From Cerioporus squamosus (taxonomy: Eukaryota > Basidiomycota > Agaricomycetes > Polyporales > Polyporaceae), in contig JABYQS010000119.1 of the NCBI GenBank assembly GCA_022592435.1, positions 53,963 through 117,962 on the forward strand: 64,000 nt of DNA, written 5' to 3'. The notes below the pieces were generated by a model. It was given only the letters and a program-made list of their open reading frames with translations, had not been told where the DNA came from and did no database searches. Position 1 is the first letter of the stretch; every line of letters starts with the position of its first letter. Position numbers and translations under genes: made by a program. Shown piece by piece: positions 1 to 11,706 of this stretch.

Positions 1-2055
1 GGCAGATACTCCCTCTGCTCCTTGAGGGTCCTCGTCCGCGAGAAGGCACTGGCGCCTGTAGCGGCCTTCAAGTGCGAAGCGAACTTGGATTCGCCCTTGT
101 AGTCTTCTTCCTTCTCACCCTTGGCATTTGCCTCCGCGACAGCTGCACATCATACATGATCGTCACAGCGCATGCACGAGCACGACGACGGTGACACGCA
201 GACACAAGGACACAGAGACTACGTGAATGTCCAATCCAAACACTGCGATACGCATGAAGATTGGCACTTACCATCAGCTTCGGCCTCCTCGTCCTTGACG
301 CCCATGATGTTGCCCAACTGCGTTCCGCCCAGTGCGGCGAGCTTCGCGGCGGCCTTTGCCCGCTCGGCTTGTTCGCGCTTCTCTTTGACAAGTGCGCTGC
401 CTTTGCGAGCGAAGACGGCCATGTCACTCGTGGGGTCGCGGACCGGATTGATTGGCTCGAGCTGCTTAGTGAAGACGGTACGGCCGTCAAGGAAGGGCGG
501 CTTCAGGTCATGTACCATGACGTGCACCGTCGACTCAGACTCGTCCTCGAAGTCCAGGTCTATCTGCCTGCGGGTGGCGACGCCTGACGTCAGCATCCGG
601 TTGGCCTCCCAGAGGTCGTTGTCGGCGTTCTGTTGGCCAGTAACATCAGCGTATGCACATAGTAAATAGTGCGAAGATGCGCACATATTGAGCTTGTCGC
701 GCAGAGATCTTCTTGACCTGCTTCTTCGCTAACTGTTCTTCCTTGACAGCGGCAAGGTCGTCATATTGCGCCAGTGGGTTGTACTCTTCGTCCCCTACCA
801 CTCCGCCCTCCTCCGCCCCCATGTACCAGTCACGATCTAGACGGATCTGCTCTTCCTCCCACTCCCGTGCATCCAGTCCCAGAGCGCCGTCGCCATCGTC
901 CGAGCCAGGAGATCCGCCACGCCGGGGAGTAGGAGCATCCCACCTCCGGTTGCGCACGCCCCCAGAAGATGGACCGGGAGAAGACGGCCGACGAGGAGTG
1001 GCGTCCCATGATGCGTTCGGAATGCGCACGCTGGGGGCATCTTCGCCACGGCGACTTCGTTCCGAGCGGGGCGTCGCATCCCAATCGCGGCGGTCACGGT
1101 CTCTTCTGTCGTGAGGGCGGTCACGATTCAGACGACGTTGGAAGTCTCCGAGACCCCGAGGCCCATCTTCTCGAGGCGCATTCTTTGCGGTAATACCCTC
1201 TGCGCGCGTCGTGTAAGCTCAGGGAATAACATGTGCGCTTGGCTCTACATACCTCTGGTCTTCCTGCGTTCTTCCAGCCTCTGTCGAGCGACCTCCGAGA
1301 GTCCACCAGGATGCGACGGCGTTTCTTCTCCGCGCTGTCGCATATGCGAGGATCGAGAAACGGGTAACGAGGGAACTTATGGCAGAGTGTCGGCATGAGA
1401 TAGAGAGTTCGATTACTGACAAGACGTACCTTTGAACATGGGCTCATCTCCGTCTCCATCGAGTCTCGCCCTCTTTCGACTGCTCTCCACGTTCGCTGCA
1501 GCTGTGGCTGCCCGCTTCTCTTGAGCAAGCTTGTCAAGCCCGAGTACGGAGGCCCTTGGTGTAGGTGGAGCCAGCGGTTTTGCAGGTGCGCGGAACGTAT
1601 GTTTCTGAGGATACGATGTGATGAGTACTTGATAGCTACGGTACGTTGCGGGCACACTCACAGCGTCTTTGCGCATAAGACCGCCCTGACGGACAGGCTC
1701 CGGCTCAAGGACATCGCTGTCGTGTACGACAATTCCTTGCACAGGTTGGGATGCATTGCCGGCTGCCTCCTGCTTCTCGTGCGACAAGATCTCTGCATGG
1801 AGCTCTGAGAGGAAGGAATCTTTGAACTTGCCGAAAGTCCTCGACGCTGGGGACGATATAGATATGAGACGAAGGTTCACACCGCAAAGTGCAAGAATAC
1901 GCACCTGCTATGAACCCCTCCACCGTATTCGTCTTCGCTATGTCCTGGACGCGTCGAGCGAGCAAGTCATTCGGGTTGACGAGGTTGAGAGCTCTTGAAA
2001 GCTGGATCGCAATGTGATGCGTAAATTCATCTTCTCCGTTCGTCTGAGAGGCCAT
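1..2055 (-). CDS. PRP16: Prp16/DHX38 DEAH-box splicing helicase, N-terminal part (cut by window start)
   Basis: Prp16 is the DEAH-box ATPase that remodels the spliceosome after the first step of splicing. Seven exons are visible: 1905-2055, 1662-1846, 1430-1604, 1253-1375, 685-1199, 272-629 and 1-142; phases agree at every junction, giving about 549 residues before the window ends. Recognisable family motifs, in order, are a [18 protein letters not shown] segment, [56 protein letters not shown] and [11 protein letters not shown], ending at LKEQREYLP, just upstream of the ATPase domain. The helicase core itself lies outside the window. The middle is rich in Arg/Asp/Ser, as in other Prp16 N-termini. 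Exon 4 uses an AAG acceptor chosen because it keeps the TPSHPGG frame. Start is the first ATG (MASQTNGED). Confidence 0.93.
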
Positions 2056-3405
2056 CCCCGACTCCGGATGGAGGAGGGTCTTGTCCAGTAGAAACGGCTA
2101 CTGTCTCCCTATCCCTCGTTGCATCAATCTCTCACGCCACATCGCACTCATTCCGCCGAGTCCTTGCCACTTCGTCAACAGCAGTAAGCAGCGTCAAGGC
2201 ATGTTACAGTTGACCCCAGGCCGACATGCATCCGACGGTTGCGCCTTCAGCTCGAGTTCCGAATACTTAGTCCCCCCATACCTTAGTATGTAGGCTCGCT
2301 TGCCAGCCTGCAGTCGTTCCTCGTCCCCCCATACCTCCATAACTCTCTCTTCAATGCTAGTAAGTACCTCAGGCTGTGGGATCTGCGGAGCCGTTGTATT
2401 GATAATCCCTTCAGGCTAGCTAGTAAGCGCAAGTCCTGGCCACTGGTACTTACTGGCACATGCGGTACTCTCACCTTCTCCCATCGATTGAGCTGTACTT
2501 ATTGAAATATTCTTCGAGTTCTGGTAGTGGCATATCGTCATATTCTCGTACTACTACAGCGCCATACGACTTCCTGTCAAGCTGTCTCGCCGGTTCCAAT
2601 CCTATTCACACTGGGCTTTGAGCCCCTGCGCCGAGCCTTCCCATAGCCAATGTGTACATTATACTTTATCATGCTGTTCCCCGGTCTCCTGCTTTGCAGG
2701 GCCATCTGCGCAGGCAGAAGACAATTATTGTCGAGCAAGTTGCGTCGGAGTCGGGGACTGGCGCTTGCCGCCCCTACGATGAGATATACAAGAGAAGGAC
2801 GGGGGAAGGGACGCGGTGGTCACCGTCGTGGTGGTCGGAAGGGAAGTGCACAGGCTGAGCCGCAGGTAAGTAGCAGTCGGTAAGTAGCAGTAAGTGATCA
2901 GCATTCAGTACTTAGTAGTCAAGTAAGTATTAGGGATCACTATCGGTACTTAGTCAGAGTATGAAGTCAGTAACGTAGCGCTCAAAGTGCCACTATGACA
3001 ACACGAGCAAACAGAAGGAGGTATATAAGGAGGAGGTCCTCGTTCCGTGTTCCTCACAATGTCTTTTTTATCCGTCTCTGCTTTAGAGTCACTTGCTTCC
3101 CATCCTTCCTGGGATTTGCAGGCGCTCGCGGGGACGTAGAGCATCCTCCTCGTTTGATCTGTTCGTCGGTCGGTGCCAGATGTTGCGACCACCTTGCGAC
3201 GAGACTAGGCGGGGGACATTACGTCCCGCAGCATTACTGTCGTACGAGTGCCTGATTCTCATGTACCATGATTTGCATATGGATTCTCATATACTTGAAA
3301 CCGCGTTTCTATCCCGTCAGATCGCCCCTTCCATCGTGACACGGCCAACCTGCGCCTGACGAACTGCAACCTTCAAGTTTTCCTGTTGGACGACGTATCG
3401 GACCC
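2056..3405. other. Intergenic stretch between PRP16 and the first F-box gene
   Basis: Upstream of both flanking genes (PRP16 reads left, the F-box gene reads right). No convincing exon chain was found. Between about 2260 and 2960 the sequence is peppered with short repeated words: CCCCCCATACCT appears twice (near 2273 and 2325), and variants of GTAAGTAGCAG / AGTACTTAG recur between 2865 and 2960. A good TATA element lies at 3022-3029. A short ORF starting MSFLSVSALES near 3059 could be leader sequence or an upstream exon, but it has no recognisable family. Confidence 0.5.
3022..3029 (+). promoter_or_regulatory. Candidate TATA box (TATATAAG)
   Basis: A TATATAAG element sits about 380 bp upstream of the F-box start at 3406, so it would imply a long or spliced 5' leader, or a promoter for an unrecognised transcript starting near 3050. 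Only the motif supports it. Confidence 0.35.
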
Positions 3406-5452
3406 ATGGACTCGCGAAGCACCTCGTCCGAGTGCCTCGCTGAAACTCTGCTGCAGAGTGTTCAGGAAAATGTAGCATCACTGACGTGCGTGTTGGCTGG
3501 TCTCATTTCCATAACCCAAAGGCTGACACTCCGTGTTCAACTTTCGACAGAGACGAATCGGTGAGTTCGTGTCATCACGGCCTCTTCTTACAGATGTGCG
3601 CCGTCCTGGGTACGTGTCAGCGCCAGCTGGCGTAAGAGGACTCATGCACCACCCTAGCAGACTTCTTCTCGTGACATGTATCACTGGAACAGTTCTGACA
3701 GTATTTGCGCATGCTCAGCTATGGTCTATACATGCTACCCTAATCAGCGCCGCAGTGCACTTACGCACCGCGCACAACGCACGCCAAGGACTCCTGCGGC
3801 TCCCTCCTGAGGTCTTGAGCGAGATCCTCGAAGACATCCCCGACCTCTGCTCCAGCCACTGGTCATTCCGACCCTTCTGGCGCAGTACCGCAACGGACAG
3901 CTCCATGCTCATCCCTGTGACGCACACGTGCCGCCGCCTGCGTGAGGTAGCTCTGGGTCTCCGCTCGCTGTGGGGAACCTTGACCACGAAGCAACCCAAG
4001 CTTGTTCCCGCCGTCGTAGAGAGAAGCCGTCCTGCACCCCTCGCTATTGGCGCGTGGTCACGCCAGGACATCCCTTCCCTTTTCGACGTCTTCTTTACGG
4101 GCGAAGCCAACCGTATTCAGGAGCTCCATCTGTTTAGCATCGAGGTCGAACACATGAACTACCTGTACGAACTCCTCAAGTCTCCCCTCCCGAGCCTGAA
4201 ATCGTTCACGCTGAACTGCTACTTGGTGTCATCCCACTGGAATGATAAACCATCTCAGCTTCCATTGTCACGCGATCGTAATCCCTCGCTTCAGTATCTC
4301 GCCTTGAAGGATACGCCATTCCTACCAGAAACAGGCTTCCCAACGCTCACCCACCTGTCGTTGACGTATGCCACCGTCCCAGATCTCCACGCCAAGGTCG
4401 CAGATCTCATCTCCGACTGTCCGCACCTGGAGAGTGTCGCTCTAGGCGGACTGTGGTCTGAGATTGAGATACCTGACAGCGCCGCCCAAAGGACGCCTCT
4501 CCTCATGGAGCACCTGCGACGTGTCACCCTGCACGAGATGTACGACAAGGCGCTGCAGCTCTACATGTCCCTACTCCAGCCACGCGCAAGCGATGCTGCG
4601 TACCACGTCCTTGGCCACGATCAACGCGACGACCCCATGCTGCAGGACTTCCTCTTCTCGCCAGAGATGCAGACGCATCCGGAGGACCAGCCAGCGGAAG
4701 AGTCCTCGCAGCTCTGCATTTCCGTCCACCCCGACAGCAACGGGGAATTCACCGGCTGGGACCGCTCATACGCCCTCACGGTCACCACGCGCGAAAGCAC
4801 GCGTCGACTCGCAGCCTACAGCGGGCAGCGCAGGTTCATCGGGAGCTCCGTATGGATCCCCCAGTTACTTGCAGCCAAGACGACGCCGCTGGCGGCGATT
4901 CGCGAGGTGTGGGTTGTGAACGCTGCGCCGTCGACGTTTTGGCCGCGGCTACCGTCCACCGAGCCGTGCGCCCCAGTCATGTCCCCTTTGGTGTATTTCC
5001 CCGCCCTCGAGACCGTGATGCTCGTGAGCGACCACACGTTCCTCCTTGGAGGGATTGCCCAGCCCAGCCTGTACCTCCTACCCCCCACTCGGGACCAGGA
5101 CCCTGCTTCCGCCGCGCTGAACCTAACCACCTTGCGGCTCGTTCACGGCTTCAGTGACCACGCCCTGGCCAAGCAGCGCGCTGCGGAGAAGCATGTCCCC
5201 CTCTCCGAATCCCTCGACTTCAAGCAGATGCTGGAGGACCTCAGCGGCGGGGATTACGTCTACCTCCGAGATACACTACTCGTCGTGCAGACGACGTCCA
5301 ATGTGCGGGTCGACGAAGACAACTTGGAGAGGTTGAGAGAGTACTTCAAGGAGGTGCGCCACGAGCGGGTGGACACGTTGCCGAGCATGCCGGTTCGTGG
5401 GGAGGACCCGGCGAGGAGAGGCTGTGAGAAGTGGCCTGGATCTCTCTGGTGA
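3406..5452 (+). CDS. F-box protein with leucine-rich C-terminal region (paralogue A)
   Basis: Predicted F-box protein, expected to be a substrate adaptor of an SCF ubiquitin ligase. Exons: 3406-3485, 3551-3560 (10 nt) and 3719-5452, total 607 residues. The F-box-like segment lies near residues 50-100: LRLPPEVLSEILEDIPDL followed by HTCRRLREVALGLRSLWGTL. The rest holds irregular leucine-rich segments such as LQYLALKDTPFL and FPTLTHLSL. Start and splicing were chosen by comparison with the paralogue at 17449-19303: both have an exon ending in phase 2, a 10-nt microexon, then a large exon; both end in a PGSLW/PASLW-like tail. The second intron (158 nt) is long for this window and could hide another small exon. 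The substrate is unknown. Confidence 0.75.
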
Positions 5453-6735
5453 CCGTGGCCATTGGAGGTCTGTCATCGTGCATATGTGGTCGAGATGATA
5501 CTCTGACTCGTCTCTGCTATCATATAGACCTAGAACTCATGGCGCGATTTATACCGACGGGGCGCTGTCTGGAGATCCACTGCTCGGCCGACACAGCGCG
5601 CTGCGTGAGCTGAAACACCGTAGGAAGTCGGTCCTGGCTACGGTCCGTTGCTGTCCTAGGCCAGGTTCCGTCTGCTGCGGTGCTGTGCCGCTGTGCGGTC
5701 TTGCTTTGTGGATATGGCCACGCGGGTCAATATAGCTATGCTGGGCAAGCTTCCACAATGATATTCGAAGCTCGGAGTATCGTCAGGGCAATTCCGATGT
5801 CCACCGGTGAGCACGGCGAGGTGACATGCTTCAGGTGTATCGGGCATCACACGTTCTACTACCTTCTTCTCAGCCCGCTTTTGCGCCGCCAAGTTGGCAG
5901 ACGCACTCTGACGGTTGGCACGGCAAGGGCTGGTCGCTCTCCCAAGGCTCTGGCCGTTGTGACGGCTGCGGTAGTCGCCATGAGTGGTTTCAATGACAAA
6001 TGACCAGGGAGAAGAACGCTCATGTGGTCCAAACATCCACAGAGTGCCGAAGGCAGCTTCGAGTGGCCTTGCCCTGAGCACGATGCATAGCCTCTCGACT
6101 TTTCCATCTCTTCATGATACGGCGCCAGGATTACGGTCGGTAATGGCATTACCGGTGGCCTGTTGCCGCTTGTTGCCTCATCAAGAGGGTCAATTGCCCC
6201 CAGCTGTCAAGATTGCACAGCGCGACGAGCTCTACTTACACAAATGGGAGTCGTCGGGACTCGCTCCCTCTGTGCGGTTAGATTCCGACACGCGCGGCAG
6301 CTGAGCCCCTCCTTCGATCTCGTCGATGGCATCTTACATCTCTTCCTGTAAGGTCCGTATCTGACAAATAATGTCCGCGACGTGCTTCTTATCCCTTGTT
6401 TAGCACAGCCAGGAGTTGTAAGCTGCCCGAACGACCACAGGGAGTTGCTTCTGCGGCCACTGCAGCAGTCCTGCTTCGCCGGCTTTCTGGTCATTGACGC
6501 CTCACGCGGCATAAAGCTCAGGCGTCGATGTGTCGGCCGTGCAGTTCTCGGAGTGTCTTAAATCCCCAGCACATCATACCTGTACGCACACTATGTCTCT
6601 CTCCCTCGAGTTCCGTTCTCATCTATGTATGCATTCATATAACAGATCCGCGCAAACATCTATCTCCCCTCCATTATGCGCAAGCAGGGCCAGCAAAGAG
6701 TGGTCATCTAGTCAGTGTTCGATTGCATCGTGTCT
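5453..6735. other. Intergenic stretch, nothing convincing
   Basis: Only short open frames on either strand, none with recognisable motifs or a coherent exon chain. No repeats longer than short words were noticed. Confidence 0.5.
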
Positions 6736-7125
6736 ATGGATGCTTATCATCATGTATCACCTACCTGCAGCCATTGCTCCGCTCATCCTCACGTCAAGTG
6801 GACAACGCTAGGAACGAAGTGTTACGTTTGTGCTGCGGAAGCCCGAGCGGCTGCCCAGGCCGCCCAGAGAGCAGAGGCGGCACGCAAGGCAGCAGAAGCC
6901 TCGCGAGCAGTCGCGGTGGCGGCTCAGCAGGCTGCAGCTGCCGAACGAGCACTCGCCGCTCAGCAGGCCAGGGCGGCGGCTCAGCAGGTGGCGGCGGCTC
7001 AACAGGCGCAACAGGCTGCTAACCACCAAGTCGCGGCCGCCAACAGGCAGATCAACGCTGCATGGCAAGCCCGCGGGGTCGCTGCGGTCGCTCGTAATTA
7101 TGCGGCGCATGGAAAGAAGACATAG
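6736..7125 (+). CDS. Small protein: CxxC-CxxC motif followed by an Ala/Gln-rich helix
   Basis: Unrecognised 129-residue ORF. Near the N-terminus it has CSHC and, 12 residues later, CYVC, a spacing compatible with a zinc ribbon. From about residue 34 it is a long Ala/Gln/Arg-rich stretch (repeated AAQQ and AAR words), likely helical, ending AAHGKKT. I start at the ATG at 6736; the frame stays open upstream only to about 6715. The 3' end and downstream flank are repeated in degraded form at 11435-11680, including the HGKKT-stop segment, which suggests the element has been duplicated. The simple repetitive sequence could be low-complexity DNA that happens to be open, so coding status is uncertain. 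Confidence 0.4.
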   Translation: MDAYHHVSPTCSHCSAHPHVKWTTLGTKCYVCAAEARAAAQAAQRAEAARKAAEASRAVAVAAQQAAAAERALAAQQARAAAQQVAAAQQAQQAANHQVAAANRQINAAWQARGVAAVARNYAAHGKKT

Positions 7126-7399
7126 AGCCCTGGTTTCGTGTATAATTGAGCCATGTTGATCCTAGACCCTTCTGGTTGGATGCGCTTTGGATGAGCAATA
7201 TCATAGTTCCGGTCCTCCGAGTTGTCAAGCATTGTCTAGCGTTCCTCTAACTACTATCTTCCGCAGAACAAGAGGCAGGCTTGCGAGCCTAGTCCTGGCT
7301 ACAGTTCTTGCTGCCCTTCACTGGCAGGAGTGGCGTGGGACTTCTCGTCAGGGCAAGCTTGGGCGTTGCTGCTCCACGAATCCGCTAGCTGCGCCCGGC

Positions 7400-9184
7400 A
7401 TGCATCGAATTACTACCTCGTAAGTGGTCCATCTCGATACTGAGCAGTATGAGCTTACCGATATGTAGGTTACTAGACCTCGACGACTACTTCCTTATCC
7501 GCCTTCTGGAGCATTTGAAGGCGACTGACTACTATGCAGGACTGAGCGCCAAAGGTCCTTCAAGCACCTGCCGTTGGATGCGTGGATTGTCTATGTCCGT
7601 GCTCTTCAGTCACTGCAGACAGCATATCAACGCTGCGGACGCATCGACCCTTTGGCCCCACGTCAGGTAAGTCTTCGTGGGTTATCTGCGGGCGCTGGCG
7701 CTGAAACCTGAACAGGACCATCGAGCTCTGTTGTCGTTGTCGCGATGGATATTTTACAGTGCCTGATTGGGAGAACTATATGGTGCAAGACTCGGACGTG
7801 ATCTGTGGCGCATTCGTGACTCCGAGTCTTCACGATGTTCTGCGCAACATGCCCCAGCTGTCTACCATGGTCCATCGTCATGCGTCCTGTCCATTCCCAC
7901 TGGTTTGGCCATGGTCTCCCCTGGGATACTTATCGTGTGCAGCTTCCTCTCTCTCCCACAACTGTCACGGTTGGTGTTGGATCGCGTTCATGTTTGTCCG
8001 AGGCCGCCGAACAACCCGGCACTTCAGGTACACCCATCGACGCCGATATCCTGTTTCGAATATCTTCTACCCAACATCCGGGACCCATACAGTCGATCGT
8101 CCGAAATTGAAGCACTGGACCGCGTACTTCGGTTCCTCCATCCTTCGCTAGAGACGCTATCGCTTCCCGCTGAGCCGTCACCCATGGAAACGATCGCATC
8201 GCTGGATTGGCCTCGCCTGCGCGAGCTCAGATTGCGAGGTCTCCGTTGGACGGCTCCGAAGCTTCCCATAGTCGGTCTCTTCTCGCGCATGACCAATCTG
8301 CGCGTCCTGTCTCTCGAGCTGATGGAAGAGGAAGGCGCGAGTGCAACGGCGCTCTGGCCCCGGGGTTTCCCTGCGTCATATCCATGGCCGTACCTCGAGA
8401 ATCTCTCGGCATCTCACCCGGATCCCGAGGACGAAATATACGCGCACCTACCGCCGACTATGCAAACCCTCATGCTGCGGTCTTGGCCGCACCAGTGCAT
8501 CCGAAGTTGGCAAAAGGTCAACTATGATCCTGACACGCTCAGGCCGTATCGGCCTCCGCCGTCGCCGTCGACGATGCTTCGCGTCCTGCAGCGATGTTAT
8601 ACGCCCCACCTATGCATGCTTGGAGTGGAGTACTACTCTGACTACGCCGAGTTTTCGCTCCTCTCGCATATAGCGTCGAACTTCCCTCTGTTGACTACGC
8701 TCGAACTCCATCGGTACAGGCCTGATGGTGATGCGAACATTCTAGTGGTAAGTTTCTGTCCACTTCCTGAGATGGGGAACGGAGCCTAATGCGGACTGAA
8801 CATCAGCGCGACATCGCCCGTCCCTTGGCATCGCTATCTGAACTTCGTAACTTGAAAGTCCACTTGAACCTCCCAGAGATGTCTCCTCCAATGCTCGACC
8901 GTCGCAAGGGACGCTACCTCTGGATAGAGCAGGATGTTCCTGGTTTCGAGCAGAGTCTTCTCGCAAGTGCAACCGAGTTTGCGGAAGTGCTTAGCCCACG
9001 GTTGCAGGAAGTATGGCACTTTCTGTACATGTGGCACCAGCTGCTATGGCGTAGGTACGATGTCATCCGTGCCGTAGGTGATAGAGTGGGAGTCGCTGGG
9101 GTGACCAACGACGTATACGAGACCGAGGTGAGCATCCGTTGTTCCAGGCAGTTTATTGTTCTGATCTCGTTTCAGTGGCGATGA
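7400..9184 (+). pseudogene. F-box/leucine-rich repeat-like gene with apparent frame breaks
   Basis: Starts MHRITTS, like many basidiomycete F-box proteins. Exons: 7400-7419, 7469-7666, 7716 to about 8747, and 8807-9184. Early part: LLDLDDYFLIRLLEHL then TCRWMRGLS and DASTLWPHVR, a typical F-box layout. The later part has leucine-rich segments: LPQLSRLVLDRVHVCPR, LRELRLRGLRW, MTNLRVLSLELMEE. Between about 7860 and 7960 the family-like reading needs three frames in succession: VLRNMPQLSTM, then HGLPWDTYRVQ, then LSLPQLSRLVL. No GT-AG intron of normal size joins them. This is either a decaying gene or one or two base errors in the sequence. After DANILV a normal intron (8748-8806) restores LSELRNLKVHLNLPE. 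The last donor near 9127 is ambiguous, but either reading stops at 9184. Confidence 0.55.
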
Positions 9185-9891
9185 ATACGATGCATGGGAC
9201 TCCGGGAGCTGGATACTCGCCTGGAAGCGCACTGATGATGTGATCATACTCGTTGCTGCTCTCATCGCTCTGATCACCGATCTATGGCAGCTTCCCTCTG
9301 GTGTACACATGCGAAGAACCAGCAAGGCGGACACAGTCGGTCCAAATTTAACGGGTTCATATGGCCAGCGTGCGAGACGTGCCACATCCTCGACTGTATG
9401 TCAATTTACTGCACTAGCCTATTGAGCCAGAGCCCTCCCGTCTCGCACCGACATGATATCACACGAGCACTGACAAGTATCTCCAAGCTGACGACGCACA
9501 GTCAATTGCACGACAAGGGCCTGGCCATAACCACGCCGTCTATCAGTGCTACCGCCTGCGGGATGCGGATCTCCTGGAGCTCCTTCTGTCTCGGCTGACG
9601 GTTTTATCTTAGTGTACGATGGACGCAGTGGCCTCACCGGAGGCCCGACGATTGACTCAGCAAAGTTGGACCCAGGTTGGACCTATGTACAAGTTTCAAC
9701 CCCAGCGGTTCTGGTACCATGGGCGGGCCTCCGACGAAACGTGGAGAACTTCGTCGGGAAACCGTCAATGGTGATCCCAGTATACGACAGATCTCGTAGA
9801 GATCTATAGGGTTGGTAGGTGTTTGTCACCGCACGATAACATATACAGAATTGAGTAATACTCTGTAGATTCGTGGGGAAGGGGCTGGGGA

Positions 9892-9999
9892 GCACGGTAG
9901 CGCACCGTAGAGCTGGCACCGGGGTTCTGTAGAGGTCGATAGAGCCCGCACTACGGGTCTATCGAGCTCTACAGAACCTAGCAGGGGCCTCTACCGTGC
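9892..9999. repeat. 108-bp imperfect palindrome (hairpin-forming inverted repeat)
   Basis: Outer arms GCACGGTAG (9892-9900) and CTACCGTGC (9991-9999) are exact complements. Inner arms GGTTCTGTAGA (9923-9933) and TCTACAGAACC (9968-9978) are also exact. These continue inward with one mismatch and one indel (GGTCGATAGAGCCC against GGGTCTATCGAGC), leaving a loop of about 7 nt. The structure could be a MITE-like remnant, a cruciform or a hairpin RNA. No flanking target-site duplication was established. Confidence 0.75.
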
Positions 10000-11434
10000 A
10001 TGGCATCCAAACGGCCGCTTCGACGGCATTCGAGAGCATGACGGTTCAAACGTTGATAGATCGTTTCCGGGCACGCGGGCCCGTGGTTCGCACATGATGC
10101 ATGGATGCAGCAGTATATTGACTCGGATATGGGCACGACAACAGTACATCGACGGCGATCACTACGTAGGTATCACGCAGAGCCAGGTGCATCGAGACAA
10201 GCCGTCCAGTCGCAGCTTATGTGTCTTGCTGGGCAAGGAGACTGCCAGGCGGGCAGGCCGACAAGCGTGAGCGCGACTCGGATGCGATGCGGCAAAGCCG
10301 ACTCGGAAACTCCAGAATCACCAATGAGGGCGCATGATACGGTGCAGGACGAACGTAGACGCCATACCGAAGATGTGGGGTGGCTGCTGAATCGAGCTAG
10401 GGACCTCAGAAATGGGATGACGTACCTGTGTAGTGGGTAGGGACGAGGATATATGCGCCGCGCGCGATGGCCTTTCGGGACAGGACACGCACCTTGACTC
10501 TCTCACAGGTACATGTCACTACTTACCTTGCAGTTTGCATGAAGCACAGCAACGGGAAATAAGACGACACGTACCTGACGGGAGCCAACCATATTGCAAT
10601 GAGCAATGATCAAGTACTCACCGTCGTCCGACCGACGAGCAAGAAGTGCGGCCTCCCCGAGGACAAGGGGTCCGCGCCGTCGGGTCGCGGAGGTTGAGCA
10701 ACAGCAGTGGCGGAGGCAGCTGTCGATAGCCAGTAGAACCTAAAGGGGGAGAGATGGTGGTGGAGAGGAGGAAAGAAGTGGTGAGCAAACGCGAGGACCA
10801 GCACTCAGCTTATGAGATGCGAGGCTCTTACCGTAAACGGAGTATATGCGGTCACGTGGTCGTCGCGCTCTCGACCGTTGGCGTGTGCCGCCCTCGCATT
10901 TCTACTGGTCTTCCCTACTCTTCCTGCTTATCCAGAGCCCCGCACGACGTCATTGACAGCTTGATGACGGTGAGAAGGCTCTACGAGGTGACGTACTCAC
11001 CCCAATAAACTGCCCCACAGAACTCACCCGGACTCAGCCTCTCCCTGTAGGCCCTGCGGTGGCCCGTCGCTGGTCCCACCGGAGACGAATACGAGAACGA
11101 GGACGTGCATTAGCTTGATTGTGTTCTTACTGCGTCCGGCAATGACGACGAGCAGAGTAAGCGCCGCCGCACTCCTCCAGCTTTTGACTGTAGATGGTAT
11201 TCGACCTCGAGTATTATATGCAGTGAAGTATCGAACCCCACGCGCGGTTCTACAGACATCTACGGAGGACACGCCCGCTCGATGAGTCTCTACCGTCGAA
11301 GCCAGTCACGGGTAGTGCCGCCCGACAACTACCATATGCTGTCGGACTTCGTGTTGCATGGGCGTCCACTACCGCAACTTGCGCGTTTTCCCGACGTTGT
11401 CACACAATCAACCGGGTGAGTGAGCTCGAGTCTC

Positions 11435-11680
11435 TGGCGCATGGGAAGAAGACGTAGAGCCGTAGTTTCGTATGTAGTTGAGCCACGTTCATCTGAGGTC
11501 CTCCTGGTCGGATGCGTTTTGGAGGAGCGGGATCGGTACTGTTCGAGTCAAATATCATAATGTTGAACGCCTTGTTGATACGGTCAGGATCCTCTTGCAA
11601 TTGTATCAGGATATTCTGGTTCCGGTCCTTCGAATTGTCAAGCAATGTCTACTATTCCTCTTTGCTATGACCGACCGTTC
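11435..11680 (+). repeat. Degraded copy of the 3' end of the 6736-7125 locus
   Basis: The segment GGCGCATGGGAAGAAGACG followed by TAG matches 7104 onward (GGCGCATGGAAAGAAGACA, TAG), preserving the codons for AHGKKT and the stop. Similarity continues through the downstream flank (GTTTCGT..AATTGAGCCA..TTGG..GGATGCG) and resumes after a longer insert at TTCCGGTCCTTCGAATTGTCAAGC. The 5' coding part is absent, so this looks like a 5'-truncated copy in direct orientation about 4.3 kb away. Confidence 0.7.
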
Positions 11681-11706
11681 TAACTCGGAGTCCGCCTCAG
11701 CATCGT

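Larger units (their letters stand above)
9185..11706. other. Gene-poor stretch holding a palindrome and a partial repeat copy
   Basis: No exon chain could be supported on either strand. Minus-strand fragments with splice-like borders occur (10610-10804 and 11024-11272, the latter with a short hydrophobic segment), but they cannot be joined to a known family. The stretch contains the 108-bp imperfect palindrome at 9892-9999 and the degraded copy of the 6736-7125 locus at 11435-11680. It may be a remnant of older genes or mobile DNA. Confidence 0.5.

Noticed and set aside
2260..2960. Possible CRISPR-like or satellite array from recurring GTAAGTAGCAG words
   Set aside because: Units are short, irregularly spaced and imperfect; no regular repeat-spacer pattern.
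10105..11272. Possible minus-strand spliced membrane-protein gene
   Set aside because: Splice-like borders and one hydrophobic stretch are present, but the pieces cannot be joined into one frame or matched to a family.
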